Origin: a bacterium HR37
GTDB lineage: Bacteria; Desulfobacterota_D; UBA1144; Nemesobacterales; CSP1-2
Direction: 5' to 3'
DNA length: 64,000 bases
NCBI GenBank assembly: GCA_002898375.1
Contig: BEIN01000009.1
Span: 33,461-97,460 of the forward strand
Position 1 is the stretch's first letter. Every line of letters starts with the position of its first letter. Positions 57,482-64,000 of the stretch are shown piece after piece. The notes below the pieces were generated by a model. It was not told the DNA's origin. It worked only from the letters and a program-made list of their open reading frames with translations, and ran no database searches. The translations under genes were made by a program, and so were the position numbers.

Positions 57482-58885
57482 ATGTTATCTATTTTGATTC
57501 TATCTCTTCTATTATTCAGCAATCTCCCCGTATCCGGTCTTAATTTCCCTGTTGAAGAAGAGTGGCTCGGAATATATTCCGGAAACACCAGGGTTGGCTA
57601 TTCTCACATCTTGGTTAAAGACGGTGAGGTTTACGAGGAAACAAGGCTTAAGATGACCGTTCTTGGGACTACTCAGGATGTGGTTTTAAAAACAAGCTAT
57701 ACTCTAAGCGGGTATGCTATAGAGAAGTTTAATTTTTCTATGACTGCTGGCTCGGTTGACCTTGGAGCCGTGGGGAAAAGAGAAAACGGTCAGCTTAACA
57801 TAGAGGTGGTATCTTTATCTGGAAAGCAGAAGCTTCTCTTTCCTTTAGATGAGGGGGTTTTAGCTTCCCCCCTTATTTTTAGATGGATTGTAGCGCAGCA
57901 ACCCGCTGTTGGCCGAAGTTATGAGGTTATAATATTTGATCCAACTTCTGTCTTAACAGGGGTTTCTCCGGAAGATTTAAAAGCAAAGATTGCCATAGAG
58001 GCAAGGGAGAACGTAAAAATACCACTTGGAAGTTTTAGCACCTACAGGGTAAGGGTTTCTTTTATGGGCTCTAGTATCTTATCCTGGATAACAGATAAGG
58101 GTGAGGTTATAAGGGAAGAGGTTTCTCCACCAGGTTTTGTGTATGTAAAGGAAACTGCAGATAGTATTCGGGAGCAGGCTTTAAGTGGGGTAGATATAAT
58201 AGAGAAAACCGCGATATCTTCGAATGTTTCGCTTGGTGATCCAAAGAGGCTAAAATCTTTGATCGTAAGTGTTGATGGCCTGGATTCTACAGAGGGTCTT
58301 GACCTCCAGGATGGCAGAAGGCAGTTCTTTAAAGGGGATCTTATTGAGGTAAGGGTTGAGGATCTCTCCTCTGTAAAGCCTTATTACTTGCCCTACAGTG
58401 GTATGGAATACAGATCCTATATAGAGCCCGAGCCGTTTATTCAGAGTGATAGCCCTGAAATCAGGGAGGTTGTAAGGGGTATTTTGCAGGAAGAGAAAAA
58501 CCCTATTGTAGCTGTCGGGAAGATAAGCAAGTGGGTTTACGAACATGTGGATAAGGTTCCAACAGTAAGTCTTCCCAATGCACTTGATGTTCTTAAAACA
58601 AAAAGAGGGGATTGCAACGAACACGCTATACTTTTTGCTGCCCTTTCTCGGGCTGCGGGTATACCAACAAAGGTTGTACAGGGTGTGGTGTTGCTAAATG
58701 ATAGGTTCTACTACCATGCATGGAATGAGGTGTTTGTTGGGGAGTGGGTTGCTGTTGATTCTACCTTGGGACAGTTTCCAGCAGATGCCTCACATATAAA
58801 GTTTGTAGAAGGTGGTTTAAAAAAGAGTGCAAATCTTATGAAGTTAATTGGTAGGATTAAACTCGAGGTAAGGGGTGCTTCTTAG
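57482..58885 (+). CDS. Transglutaminase-like domain protein (secreted)
   Basis: Signal peptide; KRGDCNEHAILFAALSRAAGIPTKVVQGVV...YHAWNEVFVGEWVAVDSTLGQ. Confidence 0.93.
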   Translation: MLSILILSLLLFSNLPVSGLNFPVEEEWLGIYSGNTRVGYSHILVKDGEVYEETRLKMTVLGTTQDVVLKTSYTLSGYAIEKFNFSMTAGSVDLGAVGKRENGQLNIEVVSLSGKQKLLFPLDEGVLASPLIFRWIVAQQPAVGRSYEVIIFDPTSVLTGVSPEDLKAKIAIEARENVKIPLGSFSTYRVRVSFMGSSILSWITDKGEVIREEVSPPGFVYVKETADSIREQALSGVDIIEKTAISSNVSLGDPKRLKSLIVSVDGLDSTEGLDLQDGRRQFFKGDLIEVRVEDLSSVKPYYLPYSGMEYRSYIEPEPFIQSDSPEIREVVRGILQEEKNPIVAVGKISKWVYEHVDKVPTVSLPNALDVLKTKRGDCNEHAILFAALSRAAGIPTKVVQGVVLLNDRFYYHAWNEVFVGEWVAVDSTLGQFPADASHIKFVEGGLKKSANLMKLIGRIKLEVRGAS

Positions 58886-58888
58886 CTC

Positions 58889-60658
58889 ATGAAAGGGATT
58901 AAAATTAAACTGGTTGGTCTTTCTATTTTATTAAACTTGGTTCTCCATGGGGCCTGTGCTTTTAGCAACGGAGCGGAAACCAGGCTCTATAAGGAAAGTT
59001 CAGGTGTGGTCTCTGCTACGTATAGCGATAAGCACAAGGCCTATTATCATTTTATGCTCTCAAGGCTTTATTCCCTTAGAGGAAATCTTGAAAAGGCACT
59101 AAGTGAGATTGAGATTGCTGAGAAATACGACCCGGATTCAGCGTTTTTAAAGTACAATCAGGCAATTCTTTATGTAAATCAAAACAGTTTTGAAAAGGCT
59201 TTGAAAAAACTTGAGGAAGCTGTTGAGCTGGATCCTGAGTTTGCTCCTGCACATGCTTTGCTTGGAAGAATGCTAGCTTTTTCTCAAAGCAAAGAGGATA
59301 GGGAAAGAGGTATAAAGGAGCTTAAAAAGGCTATCGAGCTTAATCCAGAGGATGCGGACTCTTACCTTTTTCTTGGTATCGTGCTCTCGGAGAAGAAGAG
59401 ATACGATGAGGCCCAAAGGAGTTTTGAGAGGTTAATAGAACTGCTACCGGAAGATGAGCGTGGATACTATTTTATGGGAAGACTCTTTTTTGAAAAAGGT
59501 GATCTGAAAAAGTCAGAAGAGTACTACAAGAGATCCCTTGAAATAAATCCAGAGTATCCTTCAGCCCTTATAGACCTTGCTCTGGTTTATGAAAAAGCTG
59601 GCAAACTGGAGAAATCCGAAAGCATTTACAAAACCCTCTCATCGCTTTTTCCTCTCAGCCCTGAGGTTTATATACGTTATGGAAACTTCCTGTTCAGGAT
59701 AAACCGTTTAAATGATGCTGTGGAGGAATTTAAGAAAGCGGAGCGAATTGACTATGGAAACCCGGATTTAAAACTTAGGCTGGGTCTTCTTTACCTTCAA
59801 AAGGGAGACTATAAAAAGGCTAAGGAAGAGTTCGGATTTATTCTTCTGGGCAATCCCAGAGACGAGCGGGCCAGATACTATCTTGCACTCTGCCATATAG
59901 AGCTTGGTGAATACAAAGAGGCTTTGGATTTGCTTGACTCAATCCCCCCTGATTCTACCTTATACGAAGATGTTCTGATTCAAAAGGCCTACCTGTTAGA
60001 GAAGAAGGACGACCTGGATGGGGCTTTAAAAGTTATGGAAGATGCATTTGGTCGTAACCCTCAGAGTGAGAGTATAGTTAACTACCTTGGGATACTCTAC
60101 AGAAAGGCTGGCAGGGATAAGGAGGCAGTTAAATTATATGAGGATTTTGTAAAGAGAAACCCGGCAAGTGAGGTCATATACTACTCTCTTGGGGTAACCT
60201 ACTATTTCCTTAAGGAGGAGGATAAGGCCTTATCAACGATGAGAAGGGTTATTGAAATTAACCCCAACAATGCAGAGGCCTTAAATTTTATAGGTTATAC
60301 CTATGCAGAAAGGGGAGAAAACCTTGATGAGGCTGAAAGGCTTGTAAGAAAAGCACTGGAGTTGTCCCCTAACAAGGGGCACATTATAGACAGCCTGGGG
60401 TGGATTTATTACAAGAAAGGGGATCTGGATAAAGCAGTTGAGCTATTGGAGGAGGCAATACGTTTTGCTCCTGACGATCCCAATATAATGGAGCATCTGG
60501 GAGATGTTTATCGTGATAAGGGGAATGTGGTAAAAGCACTGGAATATTATGAAAAAAGCCTCAAACTGAATGTGGAAGGGGATAGTGAGCTTAAAGAAAG
60601 GGTGGAAAGAAAGATTCATCTGTTAAGAGAGAAGCTAAATGTCAAGGCTGGGAAATGA
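58889..60658 (+). CDS. TPR repeat lipoprotein
   Basis: Many TPR motifs; lipobox VLHGACA. Confidence 0.92.
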   Translation: MKGIKIKLVGLSILLNLVLHGACAFSNGAETRLYKESSGVVSATYSDKHKAYYHFMLSRLYSLRGNLEKALSEIEIAEKYDPDSAFLKYNQAILYVNQNSFEKALKKLEEAVELDPEFAPAHALLGRMLAFSQSKEDRERGIKELKKAIELNPEDADSYLFLGIVLSEKKRYDEAQRSFERLIELLPEDERGYYFMGRLFFEKGDLKKSEEYYKRSLEINPEYPSALIDLALVYEKAGKLEKSESIYKTLSSLFPLSPEVYIRYGNFLFRINRLNDAVEEFKKAERIDYGNPDLKLRLGLLYLQKGDYKKAKEEFGFILLGNPRDERARYYLALCHIELGEYKEALDLLDSIPPDSTLYEDVLIQKAYLLEKKDDLDGALKVMEDAFGRNPQSESIVNYLGILYRKAGRDKEAVKLYEDFVKRNPASEVIYYSLGVTYYFLKEEDKALSTMRRVIEINPNNAEALNFIGYTYAERGENLDEAERLVRKALELSPNKGHIIDSLGWIYYKKGDLDKAVELLEEAIRFAPDDPNIMEHLGDVYRDKGNVVKALEYYEKSLKLNVEGDSELKERVERKIHLLREKLNVKAGK

Positions 60659-61446
60659 AAAAAAGGAAATTCTTGTTTTGCGTCTTTTTTCTTATGGTGT
60701 TTCTTTCCCTATCCTGTGCCAGAAAGCCTCTGGAAATTGACCTTAGCAAAGTCGATGTTAATGAGCTATTGCAAAGGGTTGCTGAAGCCCAGGGAAAGGT
60801 TAAATCCCTAAAGGGTCTTGCTTACGTAAATATAAAAACCTATGACAGAAGCATTTCTTTTAATCAGGTTACCGTTGTGCAGGAGCCTGATCTGTTACGC
60901 ATTGAAGCACTTGCTCCATTTGGAAGAACAGCCGGTGTGGTTATTTCAAATGGAGAGGAAGTTTACGTTATCTTTCCACAGGAATACACTGTATTTAGTA
61001 GCCTTGATGAATTTGATCTCTCTTTAGTGTATCCAGAGCTTCCTCTAACCGTAAGGATAGATGATCTTGTTAACCTGTTCTTGGGGCGTGTTCCGCAGAG
61101 GATTTACCTTGACAAGGGTATAAAAACCAGGCTGAGTGCAGACTCGGGATACCTGGTTTTAACCCTATCTAAAAATGGCAGAAGCGATGTTATCTGGGTA
61201 AACCCTCTGACGTATAGAATCGAAAAGGCCAAGTTAAACCTTAACGGAGGTGTTTTAGGGGTTTTAAGATTTAAAAGGTTTAAGGAGTTTGGCAAAGGGG
61301 TTCTATCGCCGCAGGAGCTTGAGCTAAAAACGGAGGGCTTTCGTATTCACGTTATATATGAAGATACCTTTGAGGTTAATGGTAAGGTGGATATGGAACT
61401 ATTTAATCCAGAACCCTACTTGGTAAGATTTGAAAAAAGGAACTGA
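60655..61446 (+). CDS. LolB/DUF4292-like outer-membrane lipoprotein
   Basis: Lipobox LSLSCAR; LolA/LolB-like beta pattern (VVQEPDLLRIEALAPFGRTAGVVISNGEEVYVIFPQE). Confidence 0.75.
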   Translation: MKKRKFLFCVFFLMVFLSLSCARKPLEIDLSKVDVNELLQRVAEAQGKVKSLKGLAYVNIKTYDRSISFNQVTVVQEPDLLRIEALAPFGRTAGVVISNGEEVYVIFPQEYTVFSSLDEFDLSLVYPELPLTVRIDDLVNLFLGRVPQRIYLDKGIKTRLSADSGYLVLTLSKNGRSDVIWVNPLTYRIEKAKLNLNGGVLGVLRFKRFKEFGKGVLSPQELELKTEGFRIHVIYEDTFEVNGKVDMELFNPEPYLVRFEKRN

Positions 61447-61542
61447 AATTTTTATAATTAGGTTGGGATGTTAAACTGCTTATTAATTTTTTTAATCCGA
61501 ATTCTTAGAATTTCTATCTGATATCTTGGAGAGTTTTTTATA

Positions 61543-61836
61543 GTGAGTAAAACAACGCTAAGTGGTGTGTTTACTATAAAGAACAAACTGGGTCTTCATG
61601 CCCGTGCAGCTGCAACTTTTGTGCGGCTTTCAAACAGGTTTTCTTCTGATATTAAGCTCATAAAGGATGGCTATGAGGTGGATGGAAAGAGTATACTGGG
61701 TGTTCTTTCCCTTGCTGCGGTTAAAGGTAGCCAGGTAGAGATAGTGATTTCAGGAGAAGATGCCCAGAAAGCCTTTGAAGAGATAAAGAACCTTATTGAA
61801 AACGGTTTTGGAGAGGGAGTACAGGATGAGGATTGA
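61543..61836 (+). CDS. ptsH: Phosphocarrier protein HPr
   Basis: NKLGLHARAAATFVRLSNRF; VDGKSILGVLSLAAVKGS; GTG start. Confidence 0.95.
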   Translation: MSKTTLSGVFTIKNKLGLHARAAATFVRLSNRFSSDIKLIKDGYEVDGKSILGVLSLAAVKGSQVEIVISGEDAQKAFEEIKNLIENGFGEGVQDED

Positions 61837-63583
61837 GCTAAAAGGTATTGCTATTTCTCCCGGGGTTGCACTTGGTAAGGTTGTTCTGCTCAACAGGGCA
61901 AAGATGATTGTCGAGAGGAAAAGAATAGATCCTTCTTTGATCGACTCTGAGAAGGAAAGGTTTCTGGCTGCGGTTAATAAATCAAAGGAACAGTTGCTCT
62001 CAATTAAAGAGGGACTTGATCTAAAGGATGGGGAAGACCACCTTCAAATACTTAACTTTAACCTTATGATGCTTGAAGATGAGCTGTTTTCTGAGGAGGT
62101 TCTTAGAACCATAGAAAAAGAGGGAGTAAATGCTGAATGGGCTATAACTTCTGTTTTATCCAGAAAAAGTGAGGCTTTTAAATACGTAGATGATATATAT
62201 ATGAAGGAGAGGCTGGCAGATATTTACCATATAGGACAGAGAATTCTTAGAAACCTTCACGGTGTTCATGATGAGATTGTGGATCTGGAGGAAGATTCGG
62301 TCATAGTGGCTCATGATGTGTCTCCTATAGATGTGGTTGGATTTGCAAAACACCGTGCTGTTGGTCTTGTTACCGATATAGGGGGTTCGACTTCACACAG
62401 CGCCATAGTGGCAAAATCTCTTGGTATTCCCACGGTTATGGGGCTTGAGGACATAACTCTTAGGGTATCTCCGGGGGATCTGATATTTGTTGATGGATTT
62501 AAGGGTGTTGTTGTGGTTAATCCGCTTGAAAGTGAGCTGGAAGAGTTCAGAAGGAGAAAGAGTGAGTTTCAAGCGGTTGAAAGGAGGTTGAGGAGTTATG
62601 TTAACCTTCCGGGTAAAACTCTTGATGGAAGAAGGATAAGGGTAAGTGCAAATATAGAGATAGCAGATGAAGTTGATATGGCTATATGTTACGGAGCTGA
62701 AGGCATTGGTATGTATAGGACCGAATTCCTCTTTACCGGCTCGGTTTACTTTCCCACAGAGGATGAACAGTTTGAAGATTACAAAAGGGTGGTAACGACT
62801 TTTAACTCCCCCTATGTAACCATAAGAACTCTTGATATAGGGGGAGATAAATTTCCAGCCGGTATGGAGCCTTCAAAAGAGCTAAATCCTGCTTTAGGAC
62901 TTAGGGGTATAAGGTTTTCACTTAAGGATGAGAAGGTGTTTCGCACCCAGATAAGAGCGATCCTTAGGGCAAGTGAGTTTGGACGTATAAGAATACTGAT
63001 TCCAATGGTTTCAACCCTTATTGAAATACAAAGGGTAAAGGAGATAATTGATGAGGTGTCCGGTAGCTTAAGCTTTAATCCTTCCTGGGAGATTGGGGTT
63101 ATGATTGAAACGCCCTCTGCTGCTATTATGGCTTATGAAATTGCTGAGGAGGTTGATTTTATAAGCATAGGAACAAACGATTTAATCCAGTACACCCTGG
63201 CTGTTGATAGGGTAAATGAGCACGTCTCTTACCTCTTTAGCCCATTTCATCCTGCGGTTTTGCGCCTTTTAAATCAGGTGGTAGAAGGTGCTTCCGTAAA
63301 AGGGATTCCAGTAGGGGTATGTGGAGAGATGGCAGGGCAACTGGCTTGTGTTCCGCTTCTTGTCGGAATGGGGGTAGATGAGCTTAGTATGAATGTTCAC
63401 GCCATCCCTAAAGTGAAGAAGCTACTTAACTGTATTACTTTTAAGGATTCGAAAGAGATTGTAAAAAATGTGTTAAAATTAAAAACTGCACAGGATGTAA
63501 GAGAGTTTGTTGTAAGTTCGATAATGGAAAAGTGGGGGGAGTCCCTCCCGGATGAATGTATCAGTGAAATACTTTATGACTGA
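61826..63583 (+). CDS. ptsI: Phosphoenolpyruvate-protein phosphotransferase (enzyme I)
   Basis: GIAISPGVALGKV; GGSTSHSAIVAKSLGIPTVMG; YRTEFLF; GTNDLIQYTLAVDR; start ATG 61826. Confidence 0.96.
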   Translation: MRIELKGIAISPGVALGKVVLLNRAKMIVERKRIDPSLIDSEKERFLAAVNKSKEQLLSIKEGLDLKDGEDHLQILNFNLMMLEDELFSEEVLRTIEKEGVNAEWAITSVLSRKSEAFKYVDDIYMKERLADIYHIGQRILRNLHGVHDEIVDLEEDSVIVAHDVSPIDVVGFAKHRAVGLVTDIGGSTSHSAIVAKSLGIPTVMGLEDITLRVSPGDLIFVDGFKGVVVVNPLESELEEFRRRKSEFQAVERRLRSYVNLPGKTLDGRRIRVSANIEIADEVDMAICYGAEGIGMYRTEFLFTGSVYFPTEDEQFEDYKRVVTTFNSPYVTIRTLDIGGDKFPAGMEPSKELNPALGLRGIRFSLKDEKVFRTQIRAILRASEFGRIRILIPMVSTLIEIQRVKEIIDEVSGSLSFNPSWEIGVMIETPSAAIMAYEIAEEVDFISIGTNDLIQYTLAVDRVNEHVSYLFSPFHPAVLRLLNQVVEGASVKGIPVGVCGEMAGQLACVPLLVGMGVDELSMNVHAIPKVKKLLNCITFKDSKEIVKNVLKLKTAQDVREFVVSSIMEKWGESLPDECISEILYD

Positions 63584-63600
63584 GAGTTTCTAAATTGTGT

Positions 63601-63678
63601 GCCCCCATAGCTCAGCCCGGATAGAGCGTCGGACTTCGAATCCGCAGGTCGGGGGTTCAAATCCCTCTGGGGGCGCCA
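63601..63678 (+). tRNA. tRNA-Arg(TCG), CCA encoded
   Basis: GCCCCCA...TGGGGGC-G-CCA; anticodon loop CTTCGAA; GGTTCAAATCC. Confidence 0.94.
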
Positions 63679-63714
63679 ATGATTTCAAGGAGTTATGTAA
63701 TATTCTTGGCTCTC

Positions 63715-64000
63715 TTATTTTTCATTGCTACGGAAATTGCTACGGGTCTCGGAAAATTTTGAAAGCATCTCTACTGCTTCCCTAACGGAGTCATCAGGAT
63801 GGGAGTATCTCATAGTTGTAGCCAAACTTAAATGTCCGAGTACCTTAGACACTGCAACAATAGATGCACCTGATTCTATCACTCTAGTTGCAGCAGTGTG
63901 GCGAAGGTCATGAAATCTAAGTCCTTGAATCCCTGCTCGCCTACAAGCTCCACCAAAACACCGCTTCAGCGAATCACCCCTTCTATAGGGTTGCCCCTGT
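63715..64000 (-). CDS. Tyrosine recombinase/phage integrase C-terminus (partial, runs off the window end)
   Basis: Manual translation GQPYRRGDSLKRCFGGACRRAGIQGLRFHDLRHTAATRVIESGASIVAVSKVLGHLSLATTMRYSHPDDSVREAVEMLSKFSETRSNFRSNEK*: HDLRHTAAT, LGH and catalytic Tyr. Confidence 0.93.
   Translation of the reverse strand, partial: QGQPYRRGDSLKRCFGGACRRAGIQGLRFHDLRHTAATRVIESGASIVAVSKVLGHLSLATTMRYSHPDDSVREAVEMLSKFSETRSNFRSNEK

Noticed and set aside
63597-63785. 62-aa ORF CPHSSARIERRTSNPQVGGSNPSGGA...
   Set aside because: Read-through of tRNA-Arg, a well-known spurious ORF pattern

Overview
64-kb chromosomal window, mostly housekeeping, from a moderately AT-rich Gram-negative bacterium. TolQR/CpoB, several lipoproteins and a menaquinone (futalosine) enzyme fit a deltaproteobacterial, Nitrospirota-like or Dadabacteria-like lineage, but taxonomy cannot be settled from sequence reading alone. 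Main blocks: nuoH(partial)-nuoG, tatA, htpX, a bacterial dynamin-like GTPase convergent with a degenerate M3-like peptidase, a sigma54-type two-component system with a candidate -24/-12 promoter, dnaX-ybaB-recR beside SRP RNA and tRNA-Ser, a heme cluster with a hemD-hemE fusion, lysA, a Clp1/Nol9-like polynucleotide kinase, exbBD/tolQR, ddl, thiolase, mutL, gmhA, efp, osmC, a diheme cytochrome c peroxidase, two LLM-class paralogs, a fur/perR-ferritin-like pair with 7-1-7/8-1-8 palindromes, glgA, mqnC, TPR/transglutaminase proteins and ptsH-ptsI. The window ends at tRNA-Arg(TCG), followed immediately by the C-terminus of a tyrosine recombinase, which looks like the edge of an integrated element. 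There is no CRISPR array, no rRNA and no obvious multigene defence island. The most interesting items are the inactivated M3-like protein with its dynamin neighbour, an atypical HDAC homolog, the Clp1-like kinase, a probable frameshifted small gene beside tRNA-Val, an EF-P with an atypical loop tip, and a GYD protein with a histone-like tail.
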